In this document: piece after piece, positions 28,380-37,640 of the stretch
Layout of the letters: each line of letters starts with the position of its first letter
Numbering within the stretch: the first letter of the stretch is position 1
Source of the DNA: Yersinia canariae
GTDB taxonomy: Bacteria > Pseudomonadota > Gammaproteobacteria > Enterobacterales > Enterobacteriaceae
Assembly (NCBI RefSeq): GCF_009831415.1
Contig: NZ_CP043727.1
Location: forward strand, 3,162,001 to 3,226,000
Length of the DNA: 64,000 bases
Direction of reading: 5' to 3'
Made by a program: the position numbers and the translations under genes
The notes under the pieces: model-generated
Database searches by the model: none
What the model was told of the DNA's origin: nothing
The model's input: the letters and a program-made list of their open reading frames with translations, nothing else

Positions 28380-30092
28380 ATGAATCAATCTGATGATGAA
28401 AAAACACAAACCTTGTTGACCCAGTTGCAGCAGATTGTGGGAGCGCGTTACTTGTTGACCGGCGCACGGCAGACTGAGCGCTATCGTACAGGTTTCCGAT
28501 CAGGATCAGGCTCGGCCATTGCAGTCGTGTTCCCCTCGACATTGTTGCAGCAATGGCAATTACTACAAATTTGTGTAGCAGCCGATACAATCGTCATCAT
28601 GCAAGCCGCGAATACAGGGCTAACAGAGGGTTCGACTCCAAGTGGTGATGATTACGACCGCCCGATTGTTATATTAAATACATTGCGCCTTAATCAAATT
28701 CAATTACTCAATGATGGCAAACAAGTCATTGGGTTTCCTGGTAGCACACTGAATCAATTAGAAAAACGCTTAAAAACCTATGACCGAGAACCTCATTCAG
28801 TCATTGGTTCATCCTGTATTGGTGCTTCTGTTATCGGTGGCATTTGTAATAACTCAGGTGGTTCATTGGTTCAAAGAGGCCCCGCGTACACCGAAATGGC
28901 ACTGTTTGCCCAAATTGATACTCAAGGCGAATTACAATTAATAAATCATTTAGGAATTAATCTAGGCAATACGCCAGAAGAAATTTTACAGCGATTGGAA
29001 AGAGGTAAATATTGTGCCAGCGATATTATGCAAGATACGCAGCAAGCATCCGATCACGAATATGCTACGCGAGTGAGAGATATTGATGCATCAACCCCTT
29101 CTCGCTTTAATGCCGACCCAAGACGTCTATTTGAAGCCTCTGGGTGTGCAGGGAAATTGGCTGTATTTGCCGTTCGATTAGATACCTTCCCCAGTGAAAA
29201 ACAACAGCAAGTTTTTTATATTGGCACCAATCAGACCCAGGTCTTAACAGCATTACGTCGAGCCATTTTACGTGACTTCAAGCACTTACCTGTTGCTGGT
29301 GAATATATGCATCGCGATATTTTTGATATTGCAGAAGTTTATGGCAAAGATACATTTGTCATGATCAACAGCATGGGCACCAATAACATGCCACGCTTTT
29401 TTACCTTAAAAGGTAAAATTGATGCTCGCCTCTGCAAAGTTCCTTTTCTAATTGATCATTTAACTGATCGGGTCATGCAAGGATTCAGCCAGTTACTTCC
29501 CAATCATTTACCTAAGCGCCTTAAGAGTTATCGTAATAAATATGAGCATCACTTGATGCTAAAAATGTCAGGTGAAGGGATTACTGAAGCTCAGCAATTT
29601 CTGAAAGATTTTTTTGCCACGGCGGAAGGTAACTTTATTACCTGCACTTCAGATGAGGGCAAAAAAGCTTTTTTACATCGCTTTGCCGCAGCTGGAGCTG
29701 CTGTTCGTTATCACGCAGTTCATGCTGATAAAGTAGAAGATATTCTGGCGCTGGATATTGCTCTACCACGCAATGAGGAACAGTGGTTCGAAACCTTACC
29801 ACCTGAAATAGACCAATGCCTGGTGGCCAAACTCTATTATGGCCATTTTCTGTGCCATGTTTTCCATCAGGATTATATTGTGAAGAAAGGGGTCGATACA
29901 CACGCCTTAAAACAAAAAATGTTGGAAATTCTGAATGATAAAGGAGCCGAATATCCGGCTGAGCATAATGTTGGGCACCTCTATATTGCGAAGCCTGCAT
30001 TGAAAGCGTTTTATCAGCAGATAGACCCAACTAACAGTTTTAATCCTGGGATAGGAAAAACTTCTAAGCTTAAATATTGGCAGAAAAAATAA
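28380..30092 (+). CDS. dld: Quinone-dependent D-lactate dehydrogenase
   Basis: 570 residues (Escherichia coli 571). The N-terminal FAD-binding domain has GLTEGSTPSGDDYDRPIVILNT split around conserved glycines and IGGICNNSGGSLVQRG, typical of FAD-linked oxidases. The C-terminal half is the membrane-binding Lact-deh-memb domain, rich in basic residues. The enzyme is peripheral on the inner membrane and passes electrons from D-lactate to ubiquinone. AGGAG eight bases upstream supports ATG 28380 over an in-frame ATG at 28356. Confidence 0.95.
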   Translation: MNQSDDEKTQTLLTQLQQIVGARYLLTGARQTERYRTGFRSGSGSAIAVVFPSTLLQQWQLLQICVAADTIVIMQAANTGLTEGSTPSGDDYDRPIVILNTLRLNQIQLLNDGKQVIGFPGSTLNQLEKRLKTYDREPHSVIGSSCIGASVIGGICNNSGGSLVQRGPAYTEMALFAQIDTQGELQLINHLGINLGNTPEEILQRLERGKYCASDIMQDTQQASDHEYATRVRDIDASTPSRFNADPRRLFEASGCAGKLAVFAVRLDTFPSEKQQQVFYIGTNQTQVLTALRRAILRDFKHLPVAGEYMHRDIFDIAEVYGKDTFVMINSMGTNNMPRFFTLKGKIDARLCKVPFLIDHLTDRVMQGFSQLLPNHLPKRLKSYRNKYEHHLMLKMSGEGITEAQQFLKDFFATAEGNFITCTSDEGKKAFLHRFAAAGAAVRYHAVHADKVEDILALDIALPRNEEQWFETLPPEIDQCLVAKLYYGHFLCHVFHQDYIVKKGVDTHALKQKMLEILNDKGAEYPAEHNVGHLYIAKPALKAFYQQIDPTNSFNPGIGKTSKLKYWQKK

Positions 30093-30261
30093 TCATGCTG
30101 AGGATGAACGTTGTGTACACCAAAATAAATTAAGCATTATCTGAATTCCTCCCACATATCGCATGAATTCTGTCAGACAAACTATAGTCATAGACTAATA
30201 CCGACGAAGGTGGGTATTACTTGCAAAGGTTAATTTTTTCATATTGAGTCTGGGAGAATGA

Positions 30262-30345
30262 ATGAAAATAATACTGTGGATTATCGCGATCATTTTTATT
30301 GTCGGCTTGCTGACCATTACTGGCGTATTTAAACTGATTTTCTAA
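30262..30345 (+). CDS. yohP: 27-residue inner-membrane protein YohP
   Basis: The reading frame MKIILWIIAIIF...TGVFKLIF is 27 residues, the exact length of Escherichia coli YohP, with the same start (MKIILW), the GLL-V/T-TGVFK centre and end -IF. It is one membrane helix. GGGAGA precedes the ATG. YohP in E. coli is inserted post-translationally by SRP/SecYEG or YidC; its function is unknown. It lies between dld and pbpG, and a terminator follows. Confidence 0.85.
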   Translation: MKIILWIIAIIFIVGLLTITGVFKLIF

Positions 30346-30386
30346 TTTTTATCAGCAAGATCAGAGTTATCCGTCAAATACTCTAG

Positions 30387-30421
30387 GCAGAGTTTACAGC
30401 TCGGTTGCAAACTCTGCTTTT
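30387..30421 (+). terminator. Rho-independent terminator of yohP
   Basis: GCAGAGTTT (30387-30395) pairs with AAACTCTGC (30409-30417) over a 13-base loop and is followed by TTTTC. It is 41 bases past the yohP stop and just before the convergent pbpG stop. Confidence 0.75.
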
Positions 30422-30436
30422 CAGTGACTGTTGTCC

Positions 30437-31372
30437 CTATTCTGACACTTGAGCTAAGCGACCTTGGGCATCTTTTTGTTGACGATAGCTTTTCGCCGCA
30501 CCAGGAATTGGCGCAGCCTTACCCGTCTCCATCCAACTGCGCAGGCGGTTTGCATCGGCAAAATGGGTATATTTACCAAAAGCATCCAACACAACCAGTG
30601 CAACAGGACGATTACCAATAACAGTGCGCATTGCTAAACAATGGCCTGCCTGATTGGTAAAACCCGTTTTAGTCAGCTGAATATTCCATTTATCGTTATA
30701 AACTAAATGATTAGTATTACGGAAAGGCAACGTGTAATTTGGCTCGCGGAAAGTGGCCATTTTCTCTGTCGTGGTACTTAGCTGACCAATCAACGGGTAT
30801 TGCTTAGTCGCTATTAATAATTTAGTAAGGTCACGCGCCGTCGAAACATTATTAATCGATAGACCCGTTGGCTCTACATAGCGCGTTTTCGTCATTCCCA
30901 ATGATTTAGCTTTTGTATTCATCGCCTTAATAAAGGCGTTATATCCACCAGGATAATGATGAGCCAAACTTGCTGCAGCGCGATTTTCCGACGACATGAG
31001 AGCCAACAGCAACATGTCTTTGCGGCTAATTTCACTGTTCACTCGAACCCGTGAAAACACCCCTTTCATTTCTTTGGTTTGCTGGATATCGACTGAAATA
31101 ATTTCATCCAGTGGCAACTTCGCATCTAATACCACCATTGCCGTCATCAGTTTGGTTATTGACGCGATCGGCACAACTTCATCTATATTATTGGCATAAA
31201 TCACTTTATTCGTTTGTAAATCAACCACCATCGCACTACCCGATGCCAACTCAAGTGGGGCTTTTCCTTTCACTTCACCAGCCCCCCCACTCGCCATTGC
31301 AGGAAGTGTGACACTGATACAGGTAGATAGAAGCAAGAAACTTAATAGTGCAGAACGGATTTTCACATGCAT
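30437..31372 (-). CDS. pbpG: D-alanyl-D-alanine endopeptidase PbpG (PBP7)
   Basis: 311 residues, periplasmic murein DD-endopeptidase that cuts cross-links. Signal peptide of about 25 residues, then the penicillin-binding triad: SxxK as SITK, SxN as SEN (MSSENRAA), and KTG as [16 protein letters not shown] at 31372 gives a normal signal peptide; an ATG 11 codons upstream (31405) is also in frame. Neither has a good ribosome site. Confidence 0.93.
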   Translation of the reverse strand: MHVKIRSALLSFLLLSTCISVTLPAMASGGAGEVKGKAPLELASGSAMVVDLQTNKVIYANNIDEVVPIASITKLMTAMVVLDAKLPLDEIISVDIQQTKEMKGVFSRVRVNSEISRKDMLLLALMSSENRAAASLAHHYPGGYNAFIKAMNTKAKSLGMTKTRYVEPTGLSINNVSTARDLTKLLIATKQYPLIGQLSTTTEKMATFREPNYTLPFRNTNHLVYNDKWNIQLTKTGFTNQAGHCLAMRTVIGNRPVALVVLDAFGKYTHFADANRLRSWMETGKAAPIPGAAKSYRQQKDAQGRLAQVSE

Positions 31373-31772
31373 TTTCGTCAGCTTAGATAGGTTGTCTGGA
31401 GCCATTGTGGTTGATCTGGCGCATTATAAATTACAGTAATGCACTGCGCACCACACATTCTTAAAATGATTGTTACAAAGATTAAGCTGTCTAATCACTG
31501 CTCAGCGGTAAACAATTTCTAAAGAAAGTAACACGAGAATAATAGTGATTATTCTAAAAGATAGCGTTTGTTTATAAAACAATCAATATGTGGTGACAGA
31601 GATGCTTCTGTTGTAATAATTAAATTTAAAAAATTCAGCATTTGCCATTTTAATTAGCCAAGATAGTCTTAACCAAACCTCAATAGTGAGAAAAAAAACA
31701 CCTGCTCGTTCAAATATTACCCTATAATTGCCAACATAAATTTTTAGATAAACCTAATTCATAGGTGTTTAT
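31373..31772. other. Gene-free stretch upstream of pbpG and the 58-residue ORF
   Basis: About 400 AT-rich bases. A perfect -10 TATAAT at 31723-31728 lies 45 bases before the plus-strand small ORF, without a clear -35. Nothing else is recognisable. Confidence 0.4.
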
Positions 31773-31949
31773 ATGGGAACGACAATTTTTGGTATTCTCT
31801 TCGGAGTATTTTTAATCGCGGCTGGGTTAGCTGACATTCATGATGAAAACTTGGCATCTCTGACATTTTGGGTCGATGCATTGCTCATTTTTGTTGGGGC
31901 CGTCTTCCTATTGGGAATTGCGAAATTTATCGGCCGCAAGAAAAAATAA
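31773..31949 (+). CDS. Small two-helix membrane protein, unknown function
   Basis: 58 residues, MGTTIFGILFGVF ... KFIGRKKK. Two hydrophobic helices (about 4-20 and 33-52) are joined by an acidic loop (DIHDENLAS), and the C-terminus is basic, so both ends are predicted cytoplasmic. A partial Shine-Dalgarno (AGGTG) precedes the ATG, TATAAT lies upstream and a strong terminator follows directly. These signals support a real gene. I do not recognise the family. Confidence 0.65.
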   Translation: MGTTIFGILFGVFLIAAGLADIHDENLASLTFWVDALLIFVGAVFLLGIAKFIGRKKK

Positions 31950-31967
31950 GTCTTTTGCTCTCTATCA

Positions 31968-31992
31968 AAAAAGGCGCTTAAAGCGCCTTTTT
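31968..31992. terminator. Bidirectional rho-independent terminator
   Basis: AAAAAGGCGC pairs with GCGCCTTTTT around TTAAA. It lies between the plus-strand 58-residue ORF and the convergent mgtE gene and has T-runs in both directions. Confidence 0.9.
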
Positions 31993-32004
31993 ATTTGTAT
32001 TAAC

Positions 32005-33036
32005 TTATGCCAGTTCTGTCATCACCAACTGAGCTATTTCAAAGTAAATAATCAGGCCAGTACCATCAATAAAGGTCGCAATAAAAGGTGCGGATACTAC
32101 TGCCGGGTCTATGGATAAGCGCTTTAATACCATCGGAATAATAGAAGAAACAATTGCGCTCCATACTGTGATTGCAACAACCGTTAAGCTTACAACGATA
32201 GTGACTTCCATCCCAACGCCGAGGAACCAAGCACGGATCCAGGCGGCCAGACCTATAGTTGTTGCCACCATTAAAGAAGTCGAGACCTCTTTACGTAATA
32301 CAGCACCGACATTCCGTAAGCTAACTTCACCTAATGCCATCGCGCGCACCAAAGTAGAAGTAATTTGTGTACCGCTATTCCCTCCGGTACCGATTAATAA
32401 CGGTATAAAGAATGCCAGCGCAATAGCAGCTTCCAGTTGTTCCTCAAATGCTTTTAATACTGTACCGGTATAGGCTTCTGCTACAAATAGCATTAATAAC
32501 CAAATAACCCGTTTACGCCATAATGTCACTGGGCTGGTTTGTAAATAAGGTTCATCCAGGGGTAAACTGGCCCCTTGCCGTTGGGCATCCTCAGTATTTT
32601 CATCTTCAATCAATTCAGCAATATCTTGAGCCTGTAGTACCCCGACTAATTTACCGTGACTTAATACCGGAATAATATCTAAACCACTTTTTGATAGTAG
32701 ACTGACGACCTCATGGCGATTCTGATCGGGGGAGACTGAAAAATAGCTCTGATTGATAATTTGGAAAACTTTTATATCCTGTTGTTCTTCCGTCAATAAT
32801 TTTTTAACCGAAAGTAATCCGAGCAAATGTCGATTATCATTCGTTACCAATAATTGTGTCGGAATTTCATTATCAGAAATGTTTTGCAGAAAATAGGCTT
32901 TAGCCTCGGCGACTGACATATCAGCTGATACCGTAATATCGGCATCGCTCATATAAGCACCTAAAGTAGACTCTTTTTCTTCGCCTGGATTGAATTGGTG
33001 TTGCTTTTGTAATGCTAAATCAAAATGTGAACTCAT
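32005..33036 (-). CDS. mgtE: MgtE-family magnesium channel, short form
   Basis: 343 residues against about 450 for full MgtE. The N-terminal superhelical Mg-sensing domain is missing; the protein starts with a CBS pair (about residues 25-150), then a linker and five membrane helices. The pore region has PLLIGTGGNSGTQ and the ion-binding aspartate in FIDGTGLIIYF. Such N-truncated MgtE proteins still have the CBS domains that gate the pore. AGGG precedes the start. The mRNA leader carries an M-box riboswitch (33116-33277), consistent with magnesium control. Confidence 0.92.
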   Translation of the reverse strand: MSSHFDLALQKQHQFNPGEEKESTLGAYMSDADITVSADMSVAEAKAYFLQNISDNEIPTQLLVTNDNRHLLGLLSVKKLLTEEQQDIKVFQIINQSYFSVSPDQNRHEVVSLLSKSGLDIIPVLSHGKLVGVLQAQDIAELIEDENTEDAQRQGASLPLDEPYLQTSPVTLWRKRVIWLLMLFVAEAYTGTVLKAFEEQLEAAIALAFFIPLLIGTGGNSGTQITSTLVRAMALGEVSLRNVGAVLRKEVSTSLMVATTIGLAAWIRAWFLGVGMEVTIVVSLTVVAITVWSAIVSSIIPMVLKRLSIDPAVVSAPFIATFIDGTGLIIYFEIAQLVMTELA

Positions 33037-33115
33037 AAATGACCCTATTACTGTTATTAATTAACTAAACAGTCCTCACATAGGGGCGTAACCAGATTAG
33101 AGAGTGCTCTATGGC

Positions 33116-33277
33116 TATCTCCGTGTCTAAGTTTTAGCACTATACAACGTATCTGATTTCTCAGAAGTTACTTTGGGTTATACCTTAATCCGATATAACC
33201 TGTCCTAACCTTGGGCGTCTCTGGACGTCGTCAGATCAGTAACCTGTGTTTGTATAGGAGCCTCGCCTAACGAGATA
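33116..33277 (-). promoter_or_regulatory. M-box (ykoK) magnesium riboswitch upstream of mgtE
   Basis: On the minus strand the leader contains the core of the M-box aptamer. These are GTTAGGCGAGGCTCCTATAC at the 5' end, CGTCCAGAGACGCC in the middle and GTATAGTGCTAAA near the 3' end. P1 is TATCTC (33272-33277) paired with GAGATA (33116-33121). P2 is CTATACAA paired with TTGTATAG, both perfect. After the aptamer there is no T-run, so control may be by Rho or translation. AGTGCT in the 3' core (33136-33141) can also pair with AGCACT downstream (33103-33108), a possible switching helix. Confidence 0.85.
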
Positions 33278-33636
33278 CTGCATTTAAAATGCCCGCACAC
33301 TATAGACGCGATACTTAAACTAAATCAAAAAAATAACCATTCTTGTTTAAGGTGTATTTAGGATATGAATATCAATAACAAATACACATCATGCCAGTTA
33401 TTATCATTTTGAAAACGTATTCACCTACAAAATGTAAAATAATAATTATTGAATATAATTAATACTACTAATGATTTATTTCATCCTCCAATTAAAGATA
33501 ATACCTAAAACAGGTGTTGCACTACACATTGAAAACATTAAAACCTGTTAAAATTTTATTGTTTATCATGACAAAGTCAGTTACTCCATAGCATTTCACC
33601 CCGGTAAAAAGACCCACAATAAGAAGGAATTTATTG
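33278..33636. other. AT-rich region between M-box and small exported ORF
   Basis: About 360 very AT-rich bases. They should contain the mgtE promoter (minus) and the promoter of the frameshifted small gene (plus). No clear promoter hexamer pairs or other genes were seen. The composition is richer in A and T than the neighbours. Confidence 0.4.
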
Positions 33637-33931
33637 ATGAAAAAACATATCAATACATCAGTTTTATTTATATTTTTTGTGATGGGTGTAGAGCCTGTAT
33701 TTGCCAATGAAATAACGCTGTGGCGCGAACCCGCGCCTATCGGCAGCAGGAATTCCCTCAGATCTAAAAGCAATGTACGATGTGATTAACAACTTGAGAA
33801 ATAAAGAAAAAACCGAGGGTAAACTTCTTTACGTGAAATTTAGTTATCTACCCGAAGATGGGATGAAAAAGGTGGGTAGAAAAACAGTTAGTTTCGGGAA
33901 AATCCTTAAACAAATGCAAGATGACAAATAA
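33637..33931 (+). pseudogene. Frameshifted gene for a small exported protein
   Basis: AAGGA eight bases before ATG 33637 and a signal peptide (MKKHINTSVLFIFF...VFANE) show a real gene. The frame stops after 50 residues, but a shift in the CCC run near 33730 opens a second frame to 33931. That frame continues LSAAGIPSDLKAMYDVINNL...VSFGKILKQMQDDK. Removing one C gives a continuous protein of about 97 residues. This could be a true pseudogene, a sequencing error or a recoding event. I do not recognise the family. Confidence 0.6.
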
Positions 33932-34020
33932 TAAGACCACAATAAATAAAAGCAAAATAGCACCGTTGCAGTGCTTTCAATTAGCCATAAGCAGCGGTGT
34001 TTAGTCATACCTAAAACTCA

Positions 34021-34953
34021 CTAAATACGCTGAATAGCGCACGCAATATCTTTTGAGGTTTTTAATGCACGAATTTCGCTGAATAAATCAGTGGCTTCAG
34101 CATATTCTTTGCGCAGGTATCCTAACCACTGTTTGATACGGGCAACATGATACAGACCGGTATCACCCTGCTTTTCTAATTGCACATATTTTTTCAGTAA
34201 CATGATGACTTCCGGCCACGGCATACGGGGTTCGTTATATTTCACGACTCGGCTCAAATTCGGCACATTCAGCGCCCCCCGCCCCAGCATTACAGCATCA
34301 CAACCCGTCACTTTCATGCACTCTTGCGCGCTCTGATAATCCCAAATTTCACCATTAGCAATCACCGGTATTGTCAGGCGTTGGCGGATCTCGCCGATCG
34401 CTTGCCAATTGATGCGCTCAGCTTGATAACCATCTTCTTTCGTGCGGCCATGCACCGCTAATTCCGTTGCGCCCGATTGCTGTACCGCATCGGCAATTTC
34501 AAACTGACGATCGCCAGAATCCCATCCTAAACGAATTTTTACGGTCACGGGTAAATGGGCCGGAACAGCTTCACGCATGGCTTTCGCCCCCTGATAAATC
34601 AGCTCAGGATCTTTGAGCAATGTAGCGCCACCGCCGCTGCCATTAACCAATTTTGAAGGGCAACCACAGTTCAAATCTACACCATATGACCCCAGTTCAA
34701 CCGCGCGAGCAGCATTTTCCGCCAGCCATTGAGGATATTGGCCTAATAATTGGATTCGAACCTGAGTGCCGGAGGATGTTCGGCTCTGGTGATGAAGTTC
34801 AGGGCACAGGCGATAGAATGATTTTGCTGGCAATAGTTGATCGACCACCCGTAAGAATTCGGTGATACAAAGATCGTAATCATTGACCTCACTGAGGAGT
34901 TCACGCACCAGTGAGTCCAATACGCCTTCCATCGGTGCCAGTATTACCCGCAT
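34021..34953 (-). CDS. dusC: tRNA-dihydrouridine(16) synthase DusC
   Basis: 310 residues, FMN-dependent TIM-barrel enzyme that reduces U16 in tRNA. Conserved family motifs are [10 protein letters not shown] at the FMN-binding start, [21 protein letters not shown] with the catalytic cysteine, VTVKIRLGW and VIANGEIWD. The C-terminal recognition domain is the short DusC form. It lies in the same order relative to pbpG and yohP as in Escherichia coli. Confidence 0.94.
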   Translation of the reverse strand: MRVILAPMEGVLDSLVRELLSEVNDYDLCITEFLRVVDQLLPAKSFYRLCPELHHQSRTSSGTQVRIQLLGQYPQWLAENAARAVELGSYGVDLNCGCPSKLVNGSGGGATLLKDPELIYQGAKAMREAVPAHLPVTVKIRLGWDSGDRQFEIADAVQQSGATELAVHGRTKEDGYQAERINWQAIGEIRQRLTIPVIANGEIWDYQSAQECMKVTGCDAVMLGRGALNVPNLSRVVKYNEPRMPWPEVIMLLKKYVQLEKQGDTGLYHVARIKQWLGYLRKEYAEATDLFSEIRALKTSKDIACAIQRI

Positions 34954-35104
34954 GCTAATGATCTACTCCCTTGCTCACGACCTAACACAACACGACAGTG
35001 CCGAATAAATTTCGCATCGTATAACGATAAAAATGACCGGCAATGATACGGGGGAAGCAGGGTTTAAAACAAGGGATAACCTTGTAATCTCGTAGATTCA
35101 GATG

Positions 35105-35134
35105 AAAAAAAACCGCCTCCGGAGAAGCGGTTTT
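35105..35134 (-). terminator. Rho-independent terminator of rhlE
   Basis: On the minus strand AAAACCGC and GCGGTTTT form the stem around TTCTCCGGAG, followed by four more T. It is 21 bases past the rhlE stop codon. Confidence 0.9.
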
Positions 35135-35154
35135 ATCAGCGAATATTTTCTGAC

Positions 35155-36513
35155 TTATTCGCCTGGTTTGCGGCTACGACCACGTGAGGATGGGCCGGCC
35201 GGACGGCGTTGACCATCAGCCTGGCTACGCGGGCGACTGGTGCGGCTGTCACCGCGACCGGCTGCTGCACCGCCACCATTTTGGGGGCGTCCAGCACTGC
35301 TGCCGCGCCCCATTCCAGGACGTTGCGCACCACGGCCCTGACGCCCATTTTGAATAGGGTCTGCCTTAATGCTTGGGTCTGGCTCATAGCCATCCAGCGC
35401 GATACGTGGAATTTCACGCTTTAGTAAGCGCTCAATATCACGCAGCAGTTTATGTTCATCGACACAAACCAAAGAAATCGCTTCACCGGTACGTTCTGCG
35501 CGGCCAGTACGGCCAATACGGTGCACGTAATCCTCTGGAACGTTTGGTAGCTCATAGTTAACCACATGGGGTAACTGGTCAATATCCAGACCACGAGCGG
35601 CGATATCAGTGGCGACCAGCACACGGATTTTGCCATCTTTAAAGTCAGCCAGTGCACGAGTTCGCGCACCTTGACTCTTATTACCGTGAATTGCTGCGGC
35701 AGTAATACCGTCTTTATTTAGCTGTTCTGCTAAATGGTTAGCGCCGTGTTTGGTGCGGTTGAACACCAATACTTGCTGCCAGTTACCTTCACCGATCATC
35801 TGGGACAATAACTCACGCTTGCGGTTCTTATCCACGAAATGAACGCTTTGCTCAATTTGTTCAGAAGCAGTATTACGGCGGGCCACTTCAACAGAAGCCG
35901 GGTTGTGCAACAGCTTGCTGGCCAAACCTTTAATCTCATCAGAGAAGGTGGCGGAGAACAGCAGGTTCTGACGTTTGGCTGGCAGTTTTGCCAAGACACG
36001 ACGGATATCGTGAATAAAGCCCATATCCAGCATACGGTCAGCTTCGTCCAGCACCAAAATCTCAATCTTGGACAAATCAACCGCGTTCTGATGTTCCAGA
36101 TCCAGCAAACGGCCAGGGGTCGCGACCAAAATATCAACGCCACCACGCAATTTCATCATCTGTGGATTAATACTAACGCCACCAAATACCACCAGCGAAC
36201 GCAGCTTCAGATATTTGCTGTAACTCTGTACGTTTTCGTCAATCTGCGCAGCCAGTTCGCGGGTTGGCGTTAAAATCAGCGCACGTACCGGACGACGGCC
36301 TTTAATTGGCTGTTGGTTCTGACTCAGCAGTTGCAACAGCGGCAAGGTAAAACCAGCAGTTTTACCGGTACCGGTTTGCGCACTGGCCATTAAATCACGG
36401 CCTTCCAGTACCACAGGGATTGCCTGACGTTGAATAGGTGTCGGCACAAGGTAGCCCTGCTCTTCAACAGCGCGCAGGATGTCGGCGTTTAAGCCGAGAG
36501 AATCAAATGACAT
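35155..36513 (-). CDS. rhlE: ATP-dependent RNA helicase RhlE
   Basis: 452 residues (Escherichia coli 454). DEAD-box helicase motifs: the Q-motif [10 protein letters not shown]...PTPIQ, Walker [14 protein letters not shown] in [16 protein letters not shown] in LLFSATF, and [10 protein letters not shown] near residue 330. A basic Gly/Arg-rich tail from about residue 380 binds RNA. It acts in ribosome assembly and mRNA decay. ATG 36513 starts MSFDSLGL; a frame to 36669 would add 52 residues with no family match. It is divergent from cecR. Confidence 0.95.
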   Translation of the reverse strand: MSFDSLGLNADILRAVEEQGYLVPTPIQRQAIPVVLEGRDLMASAQTGTGKTAGFTLPLLQLLSQNQQPIKGRRPVRALILTPTRELAAQIDENVQSYSKYLKLRSLVVFGGVSINPQMMKLRGGVDILVATPGRLLDLEHQNAVDLSKIEILVLDEADRMLDMGFIHDIRRVLAKLPAKRQNLLFSATFSDEIKGLASKLLHNPASVEVARRNTASEQIEQSVHFVDKNRKRELLSQMIGEGNWQQVLVFNRTKHGANHLAEQLNKDGITAAAIHGNKSQGARTRALADFKDGKIRVLVATDIAARGLDIDQLPHVVNYELPNVPEDYVHRIGRTGRAERTGEAISLVCVDEHKLLRDIERLLKREIPRIALDGYEPDPSIKADPIQNGRQGRGAQRPGMGRGSSAGRPQNGGGAAAGRGDSRTSRPRSQADGQRRPAGPSSRGRSRKPGE

Positions 36514-36648
36514 ATTACGAGAAGCTCCAGATCTTCCCAATCCCGGCGATATCGTCAGGTGCAGTTTCAAGGGAAGATTATCAGACGAGGCATGAATTGA
36601 GGCATTACCACGAGGATTGGCACAAACTGCAGTGCACCATTGCGGCTG

Positions 36649-36657
36649 ATTATAGCA
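36649..36657 (-). promoter_or_regulatory. Extended -10 promoter of rhlE
   Basis: On the minus strand TGCTATAAT is an extended -10 (TGn plus TATAAT). No good -35 is present. It would give an rhlE leader of about 130 bases. Confidence 0.55.
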
Positions 36658-36819
36658 GATGTTTAGCAAGAAAAGGGAGATTTACATATTTCTTAAGATT
36701 TTTATTAACTCAAACATCAAGAAAATTGATTTATTCCTGCCGATTAACCCGCTGTCGATCACAAAAACAGGCCTAATTCCGGTCGTCACTTTACATATTC
36801 TCAGTGGCGACCTAAAGTT

Positions 36820-36831
36820 AATCATATGATT
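36820..36831. promoter_or_regulatory. 12-base perfect palindrome, candidate CecR operator
   Basis: AATCATATGATT is fully symmetrical and lies in the divergent rhlE-cecR region, 62 bases before the cecR start. TetR-type regulators bind such sites, but the CecR site in Yersinia is not known to me. Confidence 0.35.
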
Positions 36832-36860
36832 GATTTATTATTTAGCTATCTATTAATATT

Positions 36861-36879
36861 AATGAAAATGATCTTCATT
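36861..36879. promoter_or_regulatory. 19-base near-palindrome, candidate CecR operator
   Basis: AATGAAAATGATCTTCATT has 8 of 9 symmetric pairs about a central G. It overlaps the region where RNA polymerase would bind to start cecR, 14 bases before the ATG. It also resembles a weak Fur site (about 11 of 19), so both readings are possible. Confidence 0.45.
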
Positions 36880-36892
36880 GGGTATGGAGCCT

Positions 36893-37591
36893 ATGTCTCA
36901 TTCTTCAACATCATCAATACCGACCACGTCCCGTGGCGAACAGGCCCGTCAGCAACTGATACACGCTGCGACCGAATTGTTCGGCGAACAGGGTTTGAAA
37001 GGGGCGACCACTCGCGAAATTGCACAGCGCGCGGGCCAGAACATTGCCGCAATTACCTACTATTTCAATTCAAAAGAGGGTTTGTATCTGGCAGTGGCCC
37101 AGCAAATTGCGGATTTTATCCAGCAGGCTTTCGCCCCACTGGCAGTGGAGATTGACCAGTTCCTCCAGCGCCCTGGTCAGGAGCAAACGCCCGAACAACA
37201 GCTACATTATATTCGCCGTGGATTACTGGAATTCAGTCATTTAATGACACAGCCAGAAACGCTAAATATCAGCAAAATCATGGCGCGCGAGCAGCTTTCT
37301 CCCAGTGATGCATATCCGCTGATTCATGCTCAGGCCATTGCTCCTTTGCATCAGAAACTGAACCTGCTGTTGGCTGCATTCATTGGCGCTGATGCAAGCG
37401 CGACAAAAACCATTATTCATACTCATGCATTGCTGGGTGAAGTTCTCGCTTTTCGCATGGCGCGCGAGACTATTCGTCGGCAAGCCGGATGGCTGGAAAT
37501 TGGTGAGTCTGAAAGTGAGATGATTAATCAAGTGCTTATCGAACATATTGACCTGCTTCTATATGGGCTGCGGGCCAAAACATTACGGTGA
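36893..37591 (+). CDS. cecR: TetR-family regulator CecR (YbiH)
   Basis: 232 residues. The N-terminal helix-turn-helix is TREIAQRAGQNIAAITYYFNSKEGLY, a close match to Escherichia coli CecR, and the C-terminal domain has REQLSPSDAYPLIHAQAI and HTHALLGEVLAFR. In Escherichia coli CecR controls ybhGFSR and rhlE and affects sensitivity to cefoperazone and chloramphenicol. GGAG four bases before ATG 36893 supports this start over a TTG upstream. It is followed by the efflux genes on the same strand. Confidence 0.93.
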   Translation: MSHSSTSSIPTTSRGEQARQQLIHAATELFGEQGLKGATTREIAQRAGQNIAAITYYFNSKEGLYLAVAQQIADFIQQAFAPLAVEIDQFLQRPGQEQTPEQQLHYIRRGLLEFSHLMTQPETLNISKIMAREQLSPSDAYPLIHAQAIAPLHQKLNLLLAAFIGADASATKTIIHTHALLGEVLAFRMARETIRRQAGWLEIGESESEMINQVLIEHIDLLLYGLRAKTLR

Positions 37592-37640
37592 AATCACTGA
37601 CCTTGTTGTCATGAAAAATCAGTAACAGATAGGGAGCATT

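Noticed and set aside
33522..33773. 83-residue minus-strand frame
   Set aside because: Antisense to the small exported ORF, which has a good ribosome site and signal peptide.
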